64,000 nucleotides of DNA from Scilla litardierei (lineage: Eukaryota; Streptophyta; Magnoliopsida; Asparagales; Asparagaceae): positions 21,788,214-21,852,213 of the forward strand of contig CM061138.1 of assembly GCA_030789695.1 (NCBI GenBank), in the 5' to 3' direction. Below the pieces are notes generated by a model. It was given only the letters and a program-made list of their open reading frames with translations, had not been told where the DNA came from and ran no database searches. A program made the position numbers and the translations under genes. Of the stretch, positions 33,191 to 45,719 are shown one piece after another (within the stretch, counting starts at the first letter, position 1; each line of letters opens with the position of its first letter).

Positions 33191-34321
33191 CCCTGATTGC
33201 CAATGCTTTTAACCATAATGCATGGTTTGTGTTAAATAGTTTCTACCCATCCCCTGACCATATGTGTGATATATCTCTACTCATTTCTCTTGCTTCTATC
33301 TGCTAGAGAGGTTTTCATTGAAAGAGCTAAAATGAATTCACTCATTCCCGATTGAATGGAAGAGAAGCTTATGAAGGCAATGTAGACGTCTCTATTGTGG
33401 CGAAAGAGTAGTTAACGCTTTCTTAAAGTAACGCATTTGTTCAACGACTTCCAAGATCGAACGAGAATGAAAGACTGGGTTTGGTTTACTCCATGAGCAA
33501 CTCTTGGCCACCAACTCATGTGGGAGAAATTGGCAGTCCCCATTACCCTAAGCAGAAGTTAAGGAAATCATTAGCCTCCTTAAGACAGGGATCATACTCA
33601 CTTTAACATGACTGATGCATTCTTCACTACAACTACACTTCTTGTAATTTACTTCATCTTCACATATGCCAACTATATCCTTAAGTTCGTTTGAATCATT
33701 CTGCATTTACATTTTATAGATTTGGCATTGATCATAACTTAAATCCCTTTATAAATTACTGATTTACTTAAATATGGGGAGGGGATGAATTTGGAAATAG
33801 TCTGAATTACCCAAAAGGTCATCTTCTTAGAATTTTTAGTTATCTATTAAGGTTGTTACTTTGTGATGTAAAGTTCTTAGACTTGATCGTACATTATTGA
33901 AAATTATAACCGTAATCAACATCCCACAACTAATTTATATTCTCTACAACTAGATTTTTGGCACGTGCAAATGCATGTAAATACACCTAAACGAATCCAT
34001 GTTATTTAGGCTTCACATGTATTTTGAACTTTTGATTATAAAATTAATATATACATTAAAAAGATGTATCTTTATTTATAGAGAAATATACATTGAAAAA
34101 TATGATAATATTAATTATTTTGTTAATAATTTGATGAATTCATGTTATTGGTCATAGAGAAGTATTAAGTTAAAGTGAAATTTAACGAGGAAATTATTGG
34201 CAACGAAATAAACTAAATTAAGACCCAATTATCTTTTTTATTTGAAAAAATAAAAATTGTTATTGTTAATCCATGTGTTAGACCATGACATTTTGGAAGG
34301 GAGTGGGAAGTTATAGTAATA
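33191..34321. other. Intergenic, no feature recognised
   Basis: AT-rich sequence with no domain-bearing frame, repeat pair or RNA gene recognised. Confidence 0.45.
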
Positions 34322-34326
34322 ATAGT

Positions 34327-35301
34327 TGTTGCGGATCAAATCCGTCCAACAATGAAATTTGTATATGGGGAATCAAGTGTACAATGATTTCAAGTGATTG
34401 GGTTGTAGAAGAGGCTAATACGCCTTAGAATGCGCTTTGTAGGTGAAGGATCCAATGTTGTCGATTGTTCGCCGACCGCCTGGTAGGTGGACCGAGCGTC
34501 CTGCAGGAAGAAAAGCTTGTCAGAAAGGCGGGGTTGGCTGTCAACCCATAACCTCTCCGATGGTTAAGTCAGTAAATGACTCTTTTAGGAGTTGGTCGGA
34601 CACGTTGTCCGATCTTAAAGTAAAACGGCTTTGCGTAGCGAGCTTAAATGGAAGGCACAGATATATGGAAGATATCCGACCTTATTGTATTGAATGCGAG
34701 TTTATGATTTTAACTAACCAACCCCCTCATTGGTGGCTGAAAGGGGGTATTATAGTGGCTAGAGTTGGTTGAGCGCCGTCTAATCAACTGTCATTTTTTG
34801 CTTAGCTGGAGCTCGGCTGGAGCATTAATGGAGAAGTGATAGGTCGGTGAGTGTGTCAGAGATATTATCACATCGCCTCAATCTTGTATTAATAGAGTAT
34901 CAGAGTGTGTCAGAAATATTTGGGTATTAATGGAGACGCGATGGACGACCATCAGTTCTCGTCTTTAACCTCTGGCATTAATTGGAGGCGTATGTGACCC
35001 AACGTCACCATGTCAGAGATATTTGCACCTGCTAGGTCGCCGCCAGAGAGAGCCGAGCTTGGTGTCCGAGCTTGGCGTCCCTAGTCTTTTGCTGTTCGTC
35101 CTTCTTGTTTGATGAGAAGGCGAGCTTTCTCTATGCTTGGCAGGCGAGCCTCCCGCTCGACCAACTGCCGAGCTCTTCTCTCGACTTTGTCGGTGAGCTT
35201 CTCATTTGGGCTTGTTCTCATTCCGGCTGATCGGTGAGCTATTCGCTTGGGCTTCAACTACTTGGGCCTTTATTTCCTGAGCCGGCAATAAGGCCATAAC
35301 A
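34327..35301 (+). repeat. Old LTR-like repeat, copy A
   Basis: About 975 bp beginning TGTTGCGGATCAAATCC and ending GGCCATAACA, TG...CA as LTRs are. Flanks ATAGT (34322-34326) and ATACT (35302-35306) are a probable 5-bp duplication with one change. It is clearly homologous to 38492-39552 but much diverged. No primer site follows, so it is best read as a solo LTR that was later duplicated with the GDSL gene region. Confidence 0.65.
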
Positions 35302-36774
35302 ATACTAAATGTTTATAGCTATATAGTAATGTTTCTCGTGTTAGGCGGCGAAGATTTAGCTTTGTTGGAGGATGCATGCTTGCTAATCAAGGTTTGGATT
35401 CTTTGTTTTGGTCTTGGTAGTATGCAGCGATTATAGTATTTATAGTATTGGTATCAGCAGTATCAAAAGTATCATGCAACATGGGTCAAAAGTATCGGAC
35501 TTTAATTATTGATTTTCTTATCTTAAGACTTATCACAGCCTAATTAGTGGTTCTTATGTATGGCTTCATCTTTAGCAAGTGTTTTATCTACCATGCGTTA
35601 TCTCTATTAACTGGTACTTTAGCTCTCTATTTGACTCCATTAAAGTGTGGTCATACGGGAAGGTATTATTAAAATCTATTTTCACGGCTTCAATTTGCTT
35701 TCAATGTCTTATATTATAATTGAAATGTGTGGATGGTATATTGTGTCCCGGTGAAATTTGAAGAGTTTTACCCAGTACTGACAAAGAGGGGCTTGTTTCT
35801 CGTCACCCATACAAAACTGTTCCCAAAAGATGGTCGGCATTGGTATCAACCAATTTTTCGAATTTTGATTTTGGTTGCTTAATGAGATTCTTTCAACTAT
35901 TAGAGGGAATAAATTACAATTTCTATTTTCAGTACTCCATGCCCCTAATATCCTCTTATATTAGTTGTTATTAGTTAATATCAATGGCATCAACTTGGTA
36001 GAAATGCAACACGGTACGAACGATATATTTTGGTTTTGCCGATTTTCCAAGCCATCGTGTTAATTATATTCATGTTAGATGAAAGAAATGATATTAGAAT
36101 TGTTGTTAGTTGGTATGGCGATGTATTGTATGCATTTTAATTGTAGATGCTTGGAAATGGGATTGAATATGATACAACTTCAAAAATACCAACATATATA
36201 TTATCAAATTTCATTGAGTCATGTGCTCCATAATAATACTAGAGCTACATGGTATTTTTCATATTTTTTTATACAGAATGAGCATGTAAGCGGTTTTGAA
36301 GTTTGTATGAACATTCTGGAAATTTTCCGACAAAGCACATGCCATAGCTTTGGGTTGGCATATGTTTGTTTGGTCATTTATTCCATTTGTTAGCTGCGTA
36401 ATGATTTGGGCTTAGCTCACAAGGGGAGCAAGGAAAGGGTGAATTGAGAAATAAAAAATGTATCATAGTTTTCTGTTTACAATTCCTGGAGAAGCTTGAA
36501 ACAACTTATTTTTCCTTCATAAGAGCACATAGTTTTCTTTTACTTGAAGTTTATGTAATTCAAAGGTTCATCAGATCTTTACTTGTTCATCTGTTCTGTT
36601 CCGTCGACCATATAAAGCCTCCGAATCTGTTTGAAATTATCATTTATCGGTGAATCTAATATGTAGCTCTCTTCTGTGTATGTTTATCAACTGTCTCTTT
36701 CCGAGGTACGATACTCTTACCACAACATGCAGCTAGCACTAGTACACTTCAGCAACGGTATGCTAAAAATCCAC
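35302..36774. other. Noncoding spacer of the duplicated unit, copy A
   Basis: No gene seen. The part near 35930-36000 matches 41035-41110 (shared CATGCCCCT and TTAGTTAATA-type motifs), which shows that the duplication extends through the spacer. Confidence 0.55.
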
Positions 36775-38440
36775 ATGTTCATTCCCCATTCTTCATATGC
36801 TAAGAAGAACACTAAACGATTGATTGCAGTAGTTGCCGTGAAAAAAAAATGTCAGCTACAGTCATGTATGCTTCTGTGAGGTGGACTCCGTCGCACAATT
36901 CACAAATTTGACTGGGTTCGAACAAGCTTTCAGGCATGCTGTGAGCCGCATGTCACAAAAGGGTCAAAGTTGGATAGTCCACCTCCTGACCCGTGGGCTG
37001 CTGGGGTCTTCATGATCATGCGGTGAGCGCAGTAGTAGTCGGCATGGAAGGTGAGGCAGTTGGGTACCGCCTTCTGAGTTCTTGCAGCCTGGCTTGGATG
37101 AGCACATTGCGGCGTTGCTTTCAATGTTGATGCTGGCAGAACAACTGAGGCTGTCTCTGCTGTTGGGTGGTGTCCGTATCATCGCCGGCGGTGGGCAGCC
37201 TGCTAGGAGCAGTCTTTGGACTCTACCATGTGCTTGGCTTCTTGGTTGAGCAATGCCTGTCAAGTGGCGGATATTATGCGGTATGTGACGAATTTGATGG
37301 GCACATATGTTTAGATCTGTTAGTTAAGTTGAGGATTGGCGTATGTTGCTATTGTGGTTTCTGGACTTCTAAAGAATGACATGCTAATGTGAGATTGCTG
37401 AGATGTTCTTGTTAGATTTCGAGCTTCATGGTTTTAGAGGGAAGTATTATAAATCTTGGATTGTTGCAGGGTTGAGAGAGAAGTTGCATGTATGTGTGAT
37501 GACAAGGTGATAGCTTTGTCACCGATCACAGCCTGCTGCAAAGACATTTAGACGGGCATAGTATTACTGTTTGAGCTCACAGTTTCTGAGAGAGGGAGGG
37601 GGAGAGAGAGAGCGCCCTAGATTGGTGCAGGATCGAGAAAGAAATATTCTGCCGGGATAATTGGTGATGATTTTTGTGCTGGTTCCAAGTACTTATCAAA
37701 CCACATGAACCCTGTGCCTAGAGATTGTGGCGTGATGTCTGGAGTTGAGTTGTTCTTGACAAAGAATTCATGGTCATGGCCTCGGCCCCTGGGACCACAA
37801 AGTTTACTCCATTGGGAGTTCGAGTTATGGTGGAGATATGGATGACGGAATGGAGGGAAACATCAGTCGTGAGGAAGGCGACGACGGCAAGGTAGCCATC
37901 GGAGTACTGATTGGTGGAGTGATGGAAGAAGATGGTGCCATAGGGGGAGTATTGAGACAGAGGTGAAGGACCGTGGGTCGGTGGATGAGGGGGTATGGCT
38001 TGAGTCGGAGTTGGAGTCTCCGAAGTAGGGATGAGAATGGTCATGTCCAAAGGCTTCCAATTGGGCATGCCACATCATCATCTCCGAAGTAGGGATGAGA
38101 ATGTTCATGTCCAAAGGCTTCCAATTGGGCATGCCACATCATCGTCCCTACAAATCCTTCACTAATTCTTCTGCCTGATTGGACTTCCAATTGGGCATTG
38201 CCACATCATCATCCCTACAAATCCTTCACTAATTCTAGAAAAATTAGTGAAGGATTTGTAGGGATGAAGATGTGGCATGCCCAATTGGAAGCCCAATCGG
38301 GCTTTGGGCATGACCATTCTCATCCCTACTCCGAAGGCATAGATTTTCGATGTGGTGGCCAGGTGTAGAGAGAGAAGTTGGGAGGAGTGGGGGAGAGGAG
38401 TAAGAGATAGTGTTGGAAGAAGAGAAGGGAGTCATGGTGT
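36775..38440 (-). pseudogene. GDSL esterase/lipase pseudogene
   Basis: This is a decayed copy of the gene at 41165-42364. The start (LLPTSLSTPG) is recognisable near 38435-38350. Exon 1 carries a 302-bp MITE, and exon 2 traces lie at about 37260-36790. Codon order matches the intact gene, but frameshifts occur, for example where the pseudogene reads GGTAGAGTCC against GGTGGTCC in the functional gene near 37215. The MITE lies inside the AFGDS box itself. Neither the catalytic serine block nor a continuous frame remains. It forms the older-looking half of a tandem duplication with copy A of the LTR-like repeat. Confidence 0.88.
38027..38328. mobile_element. hAT-type MITE inserted in the GDSL pseudogene
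   Basis: 302 bp with about 20-bp terminal inverted repeats (TAGGGATGAGAATGGTCATG and its complement) and a largely palindromic body. Perfect 8-bp target duplications CTCCGAAG lie at 38019-38026 and 38329-38336, the length made by hAT transposases. A 64-bp segment including the left end and its flanking CTCCGAAG is repeated in tandem (starts at 38019 and about 38082). It encodes nothing. Confidence 0.92.
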
Positions 38441-38491
38441 AGTTGTAAGAGTGTTGGTTAGTATGTCAGGAGATTGTGGTATTGGTATTAT

Positions 38492-39552
38492 TGTGGGTCA
38501 AATCCGTCTAACAATGAGATTTATATAATGGAGAATCAAGGGTACGGTGATTACAAGTTAATTGGGTTTTAGTGGAGGCTAATACGTCTTGGAACTCGAT
38601 CTGTAGACAAAGGATCCAAGGTCGCTCGAAGGTCGCCGACCGATTGGGAGAAGGGCCGAGCTTCCTGCACAACGAGTAGCTCGTCAGAAAGGTTGGGTTG
38701 GCTGTCAACCCGTGGCCTCTCCGATAGTAAAATCAGTAGGTGACTTTTTAGAAGAAGGCCGGACACGCTAGCCGATCTTAGTGTAGAGCGACCTAACGTG
38801 GCAAGCTTATGTGGAAGTCACAGATATATGGATGATATCCGACCTTATATGTGAATGAGAGTTAAGACTTCTACCAACCAACCTCCTCATTGATGGCTGG
38901 AGAGGGGTATTTATAGTAGGGAGAGTCGGTTGATTGCCGTCCAATCAGTTGTCGCTTCTGTTTAGCTGTAGTTCGGCTGGCGCATAGCTGACGCATTAAT
39001 GAGGATGCGATGGGTCGGCGAGAATGTCAGAGATATTCTCGCATCGCCTTAATCAGGCATTAATGGGGACGTGACGGGTCGGTGAGAATGTCAGAGATAT
39101 TCTCGCACCGCCTTAATCGGGCATTAATAAGGATGCGACGGACGTCCATCAGTTCTCATCTTTAATCTTTGGCATTAATTGGAGATGTAAGTGGCCATAC
39201 GTCATTCGGTCAGAGATATTTATGGGCTTTATGGGCTGCTAGGTCGCCGAGGGTCGCACTAGGAGAGAGTCGAGCTCGGCGTCCCAAGCTTCCTCCGGCC
39301 GACCTTCCTGTTTAGGTCGGCAGAGCGAGCTTCACCGTTGCTGGACGATCTGGTGAGTTTCCCGCTTGACTAGTTGGGCGAACATCTCTCTCGATTTGTC
39401 GGGCGAGCTTCCCGCTCGGCTGGGCGAGCTTCTTGCTAGCAGGGCGAGTTTCTCATTCGGGCTCGCTCTTGTTCCGGCTGGTCGCTGAGCTATTCGTTAG
39501 GGCTTCAACTATTTGGGCCCTTATTTTCTGGGTCGGCCATCAGGCCATAACA
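38492..39552 (+). repeat. Old LTR-like repeat, copy B
   Basis: About 1.06 kb, starting TGTGGGTCAAATCC and ending GGCCATAACA; diverged homologue of 34327-35301. It carries a 63-bp tandem duplication near 39000-39125, each unit with a hairpin GCGAGAAT/ATTCTC. No matching target duplication was found around this copy, as expected if it was copied with the gene segment. Confidence 0.65.
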
Positions 39553-39634
39553 GATACATACGTATAATATAGTTGGGAAAGATTGCATGAAAAGAGTTTG
39601 GATATGAAAAGAGTTTGGATGTAGCAGAGGTATG

Positions 39635-39765
39635 AATGTTGCAGTGAATAAGTGGAAACATTAGAAAAGACAAAGTAAGAAATGCTGATGTCCGAGTGAA
39701 GATAGGTGTGGTCCCTATAGATGATAAGATAAGAGAACATCATTTGAGATGGTTTAGTCATATAT
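39635..39765 (+). pseudogene. LINE ORF2 tail fragment
   Basis: One frame reads VRVKIGVVPIDDKIREHHLRWFSHI, which matches the conserved tail of plant LINE reverse-transcriptase ORFs (PI..K..E..LRWFGH). Only this short piece is left. Confidence 0.6.
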
Positions 39766-41030
39766 CCCTGTAAATTCAGTACCTATGTGCAATCTAATAA
39801 ACACAATGATAAAACAAGGAAACCAAGGTGACACAAGGAACTTGATAACGCAGTTCGGTACGCACGCCTACATCTGCGGGGCCTTGCCCAGAAAATCAAA
39901 CTACTCCAATAATATTCATGATTACAATCACCAATACCGTGTTTTATTAGGAGGAACAACCTCCCCCTTAATACAAACCGTGTTGGGTGGTCTCTACCAA
40001 CCCATGGAGTAGTTTGCGCAAGCTTTCCTTGCGTGCAAGATCCTCTTGCTCAACCGACTAAATCAATTCCCTTGATCCCTACGTGCGCAGCCGTCGGCCT
40101 CCGTCCCCAAATGTAGAAAACCGCAAGATCCCCTTGCACCACCGACTAGAATCAACTCCCTTGACTCGTACACCGTCGACCTCCCTCCCGGAGTTCTTCC
40201 AACTTTCGCAAAAGTCGTCGTCCCTAGCCGCCAATCTTCGCAACCTTTTCAATACCTCTCCCCCTCAATCATGGAGCGGTTAAGGAAGTTTGCTGGATCA
40301 AATCAGAGAAGATTGGCCACCCATAATTAACGGAACCAAGCTAGGAAATGGCTCCGCGAAATCTTCTAAAAATAGCAACAACAATAAGTGGGCGAGATTC
40401 TCTCCAACAGAATCAACAATAAAAACGAGAGAATAATATCTTCCAAATATATCGCCAGCGATTCCTCAATCACAGCAACCTATACCAGAATAGGTTGAAT
40501 ATACTATAAAAAGATCTGCAGCAATCAATCTTCAAAATACTCCCAACCAAAGATCTGCGAGATATTCACTTCCTATTGCAAACCAACATCCCCTCAATTT
40601 AGCAACTGATTTAGGAATGGCTTTCCAAAAATCTCTCAAGCAGATATTCCACAATCAATTCAGGAATCCCCAACATTCTAGGCTGCAAATCAGATCTGAG
40701 ATCAACACAACAGATCTGTAGACCAAAGCAGCGTTTCTGCATACGAACCAATATTCCAGATCCCGAATGTTGAACATTATGTTGCAACATTATGTTCAAC
40801 ATTACTGCTCAAAAACAATTCTGATTCCTCAACCTGAACTCTTCAGATGTAGTGCCACTAATGCCAACTTATATCAACACAAAAACAACCTAATAATCAC
40901 ATCTATTGATGCACACGTATGTTTTTACGTTAGTTTAAAAACATACGAATGTTGAGATCAATAGAAATAGAGATGGACTGAAGAAGACATGGATATTGGA
41001 TTCTTTCGACAATTTTACGAACTTGATTAA
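39766..41030. repeat. Unclassified repeat-like insertion in duplicated unit B
   Basis: Copy B of the duplicated unit is about 850 bp longer here than copy A (35302-35930), so this is inserted DNA. The part from 39780 to 40300 resembles LTR-type sequence with CCTACATCTGCGGGG and C-rich stretches, but no LTR pair or coding domain was seen. A near-perfect 38-bp palindrome lies at 40766-40803. Confidence 0.4.
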
Positions 41031-41164
41031 AATTTCTATTCTATCGATACTTCATGCCCCTTGATCCCCTCTTATTGATCTCATCTTGTATTAGCTGTTA
41101 CTAATTAATACCGATGGCACGATCATGATATATGAATCCCAGTACGATATATGGATCAACTCGT

Positions 41165-42364
41165 TCATTCCCCATTCTTCTTGTTGCTAAGAAGAAGGCT
41201 GAACGATGGCTTGCAGTAGTTGCCGTGGAAAAACATGTCAGCCACCGTCCTGTACACCGCTTCCGTGAGGTGGACTCCGTCCCAGTTCATGAACTCGGAC
41301 GGCTTCGGACAAGCTTTCAGCGCGTCCGGCGATCCGCACGTCGCAAAGGGATCAAAGTTGTAGGTTCCTCCTCCCGACCCGCAGCAAACCTTGAACGGCT
41401 CGGCGAACCCGTGGGCCGCCGGGTTCTTCATGATGGCGCGGTGGGCGCCGTAGTAGTCGGCATAGGAGATGAAGGCGGCCGGGTTCCGCCGCCTCAGCTC
41501 CTGCAGCCGGGCTTGGAGGAGCGAGTTGTGGGCGTTGCTGTCGCCGTTGACGCTGGCAGAGCAACCGAGCTCGTCCCTGTCGTCGGGGGGCGTCAGTATC
41601 ATCGTCAGCGGCAGGCAGCCCGTTAGGGGCAGTCCTTGGACCACCATGTGCTCGGCTCCTCTGTCGAGCAATCCCTGTCCACCATCATCACTTTGGGGTA
41701 AATTAAAGAGTTGCTCCTGTAAGAAGCAGAGAAATTATGTGGACTACTGATCAGAGCAAACCTGCAGAAACGCGGCGACGTTGCTGACGGCAAGACCACG
41801 GATTCGTTTTCTGGGCACCGAAGATCCGACGGTGTATGCGTAGTCGTTGGCCCCGATCTCGCCGACCCAGAAGAGCGCATCCTTGAACGCCGCGTCGCAC
41901 TCCGGCGACCCCTTCGCCCGGCATCCTTTCTCCTGCAAGTACTTGTCAAACCACTTGAGCTCTGTGCTCAGAGACTGAGGCGTGATGTCGAGGCTAAGGT
42001 TGTTCTTGGCAAAGAATCCATGGTCAATGGCAGTGGCCCCCGCGACCGCAAAGTTGACTCCGCTGGAGGAGTTGGTGTTATGGTGGAGGTATGGGGGGAT
42101 GAACGGGAGGGACAGGGCGGTTGCGAGGAAGTCGACGACAAGGCGGCCGTCGGAGTAGCGGTTGGTGGAGTGGTGGAAGAAGGTGGTGCCGTAGGGGAGC
42201 CGTGAGACGGCGGTGAAGGACTGCGGCCCGGTGGCCGAGCGGGTGTTGCCGGTGTCGGTGTAGGAGTCGCCGAAGGCGTAGATTTTCGAGAAGCGGCGAC
42301 CGGGTGTGGAGAGGGAAGTTGGGAGCGCGGCGAGGAGCAAGAGAAGGGAGAGGGGGATGGCCAT
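41165..42364 (-). CDS. GDSL esterase/lipase, At3g48460-like, two exons
   Basis: Exon 1 is 42364-41762 and exon 2 is 41716-41165, joined by a 45-bp GT-AG intron in phase 0, giving 384 residues. Residues 1-20 are a clear signal peptide (MAIPLSLLLLLAALPTSLST), so the enzyme should be secreted. SGNH/GDSL blocks are present: FGDSYTDTG with nucleophile S34 (GDSY rather than GDSL), GVNFAVAGAT (block II), GEIGANDY with N173 (block III), and DGVHLTEA with D347 and H350 (block V). The subfamily hydrolyses acyl or acetyl esters; the substrate is not predictable. The first ATG is the only one placing the signal peptide correctly. A broken paralogue lies downstream on the same strand. Confidence 0.93.
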
Positions 42365-42407
42365 GGTTTTGCAGGGGTGTTGGCTGTTACTACGGTTGGA
42401 GATTGGT

Positions 42408-42418
42408 AATATATATAG
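42408..42418 (-). promoter_or_regulatory. TATA box candidate of the GDSL gene
   Basis: On the minus strand ACTATATATATTACC lies about 45-55 bp upstream of the start codon, implying a very short 5' UTR. Position and sequence suit a plant TATA box; not proven. Confidence 0.5.
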
Positions 42419-42479
42419 TTGAAGAGGATTGATGAGGTCTTCAAAATATTGAAAGAAAAAGAAATAATATGCAAAACAA

Positions 42480-43553
42480 TGTTGTATATGACTGTAATCT
42501 TACTACAGTAAACATGGGTTAAATATATGAAAGAGGAGTTATTGGGAGGTTGAATGGAGTGGTTGGGAGCATAGGGGTTGAAGGAGGGCCGAGAGTGGTT
42601 GCAGGCGGTGTTTTAATAAATACACCAACTTCGTCGGCGAACAGCGGTGGTGTGCATGCTGCTCCTCTCATGGATGGCGGTGGTGAATTAAGGCGATGAG
42701 TGAATGTTTGGTATGAAATAGCAGACTAACATGCGCATTTATTCTTACTGCAATTTCAGACCATCAATGATCTCGGATATCTTTTTTTTTGTTGGGATCT
42801 AGGACTGATAACGGTTGGAAGAGGGTAGATTGCTAGAAGATGTTATATCTAAGACATCTAGAAATATGCTATTGTTATTTTATCTAAGACGTCTAGAAGA
42901 TGTAATCATTCTTCTTATAGCGATTCGATGGAGTCACAAATTGGAACTAATCAATCCTAGTTATAGTATGATCCTAAACCCAAGGCCCAGAATGATACCA
43001 AATACACATCATAGTCGGAGCCCTAAACACTAAAGTATTAATCATATGTGGTCACTGGTCATAATACTCATGACTTGAAATGTGAACCATAATGTTGCAA
43101 GAAAAATGCAAGTCAACCATCATCATTTATTAACTGAAAATAGTGATTATAAGTCACATTTCCAATAACGTATATCATTGGCATGTGGTCTAAAGACATT
43201 CAGGTTTAGTGTCATGGATAGTAAGTTGATTGAAATTTACTCAGCAATCCAACTGCAAAGGTAATATCTGATCGAACACACAGCTTATTGTACATCAAGC
43301 TACCTGTTGAGCTTGATTATATGATCTGTACCATCTGTTCTTGCTCCAGATAAGTCTTTGGTTAACCAAACATGCTAAAGTTTATGGTTCTTGGCGACGT
43401 ACGTACGTGTCAATGGATTTTGAGTTCTGCATGTTGGAATGCTCCAATCTCATCATACATGTTTCTTGGAAGAGACCAATGATACTCTTTAGGCTGATTC
43501 TAATAGATTTCAACTCTCATTAGAGGCCATGGGTATGTTAATAACATATAAGT
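42480..43553. other. Intergenic, no feature recognised
   Basis: No domain-bearing open frame, repeat pair or RNA gene was seen between the GDSL promoter and the hAT-like repeat. Confidence 0.45.
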
Positions 43554-45637
43554 CAAGATGGCCATTTGGCTCATTGGCCCGGGGCCTGGCCGGCCCGGCC
43601 CTAGGCGAGTTGACCGAGCCGCGGGCCAAGCCCAGGGCCGGGCTTCCGGTGCCCCTGCGGCCCGTCGGGTTGGGCCGGCCTGTAACAATTATTTTTTTAA
43701 TAAAAAAATTTGATGTGCCTGCAACAAGGCTGCAGGCAATTTTCGGCCCGGCACGATAGCCCGGCACGATAAGTCCGTGCTTGGGCCAACAATTTTGGCC
43801 CGAAATCCTTATCGGACCGGGCCGGCTCGGCCCGGTTCATTTTCGGGCCGGACCCGGGCCAAGCTTTTCAGCCCATGGGCGGCACGGCACGGCACGAAAA
43901 GCATTTGATCGTCCCACTTCAATTTGACCACACACTGATCTAAAGCGGATTTCAGTAATGTGCATTCATTTATGGTGTTGAGTCCAATATCATTAATTTT
44001 ATCAGATCAAGGTCCAAATATCATAAATTTTAACAACTTCCCACTAGCGCCAACTTTGATGTCTTCGTATCTTGGGGGGTCGATCTTAGTTTCCGAGAAG
44101 AGACAAAGAACCACCAAACATATTAATTCATCTTGCCAAATAAATGAAAACAATGTAGGACACATCACCTTATGCAACCCACTTAATCCTCTTCTTTCGT
44201 GCTCCATTTCGATGCATCTTTAAGCATATGAGACAAGTTTGTGTTTAAAAATATGATAAAATATTGTCACAATACATAATTCATTCAACCCTATCGGACC
44301 GGGCCGGGCGGCCCGAATATTTATCGGACCGTGCCCGGGCCTCTCTGTAATGGCACAAAGTCTTATCGGGCTGGGCCGGCCCAGTCCTTTAAGAAAACCG
44401 GACCGGGCCAGCACGGCCCGATAAGACCGGGCCGACCCGAATTGCCACCCCTAGCTGCAGGCGTGCGCATGCCGATACAAGCAACAGTCATATTTTTCGG
44501 GGTTCATTTTGGGGGTTTTGGTCAATATTTTTCGGTATACATTAATTACTACATTTTTTGTCAGAATGTGGACCACAACGTGGAAAGCCCAATTATAATA
44601 ATTATTATACAATAATTACCATAATAATTACCATAATAATAATTCCACATTCTAGAAAGCCTAATTATACAATAACTATCATAATAATTATAGTAATATT
44701 GCTACATTTTTTAATTATAGTAATTTGGATCAGAATGTGGAAAGTCCAATTATAGTAATAATTATACAATAATTACCATAATAATTATAGTAATATTACT
44801 ACATTTTTTAATTATAGTAATGTGGACCAGAATGTGGAAAGTCCAATTATAGTAATAATTATACAATAACTACCATAATAATTATAGTAATATTATTGCA
44901 TTTTTGAATTATAGTAATGTGGACGAGAATGTGGAAATCCCAATTATGGTAATAATTATACAATAATTACCATAATAATTACCATAATGATAATTCCACA
45001 TTCTGGAAAGCCAAATTATACAATAACTAACATAATAATTATATTAATATAACTACATTTTTTAATTATAGTAATGTTGACCACAATGTGGAAAGCCGAA
45101 CTATAGTAATAATTATACAATAATTGCCATAATAATTACCATAATAATTACCCTAACAATAATTCCACATTTTGGAAAGCCAAATTATACAATAATTACC
45201 ATAATAAATATAGTAAAATTACTACATTTTTAAATTATAGTAATATTGACCAGAATGTGGAAAGCCCAATTATACAATTTTTACCGGTATGTGGAAAGGC
45301 CAATTATAATAATATTTTTTATATATACTTACAATTATTTAGAAATTTTAATAAATTTTTAGGAATTTTTTGGAATTTTTTTAATTTTTTTCTATTAATT
45401 AAATAAGCCAGGCCGACCCGGGCCTGGCTTGGTCCGGGCTTCCGGTCCCCAGCCAGACTCCGGGCCAACCCGGGCCTGGCTTGGTCCGGGCTTCCGGTCA
45501 CCGGCCGGACTCTGGGCCGACCCGGGCCTGGCCTGGTCCAGGCCTCAGGTCGGGCTTCCGGTCCCCGGTTGGACTCTGGCCGGCCCGACCTGGTCAAGGA
45601 CCGGCCCGTGGCCCAAGCCAGCCCGTTGGCCACCCTG
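43554..45637. mobile_element. hAT-like non-autonomous element(s): GC-rich ends, AT-rich core
   Basis: The left end CAAGATGGCCATTTGGC and the complement of the right end, CAGGGTGGCCAACGGGC, are imperfect inverted repeats of plant hAT type. Dense GGCCCGG/CCGGGCC subterminal motifs follow at 43560-43900, 44280-44450 and 45410-45630. A second possible end (complement TAGGGGTGGCAATTCGGG) lies at 44436-44453, so two elements may overlap. No convincing 8-bp target duplication was found for either. No transposase is encoded. Confidence 0.6.
44560..45300. repeat. AT-rich minisatellite with GAATGTGGAAAG units
   Basis: Seven or so copies of a unit with GACCAGAATGTGGAAAGYCCAATTATA and long ATAATTATT/ATTACCATAATAATT stretches, spaced about 95-170 bp. 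Some units appear inverted (TTCCACATTCTNGAAAGCC). Confidence 0.85.
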
Positions 45638-45719
45638 ACGTACAAGGTAATGTTATGAAATTTGTCTTTAGATGGGTTAAGATGTACACATGGATATTCC
45701 TGGACTAGTGTAAACCCGT

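Noticed and set aside
34327..39552. The two LTR-like repeats as the LTRs of one retrotransposon carrying a captured GDSL gene
   Set aside because: No primer site or polypurine tract adjoins them, outer flanks do not match, copy A has its own target duplication, and spacer homology with the second unit shows a tandem segmental duplication instead.
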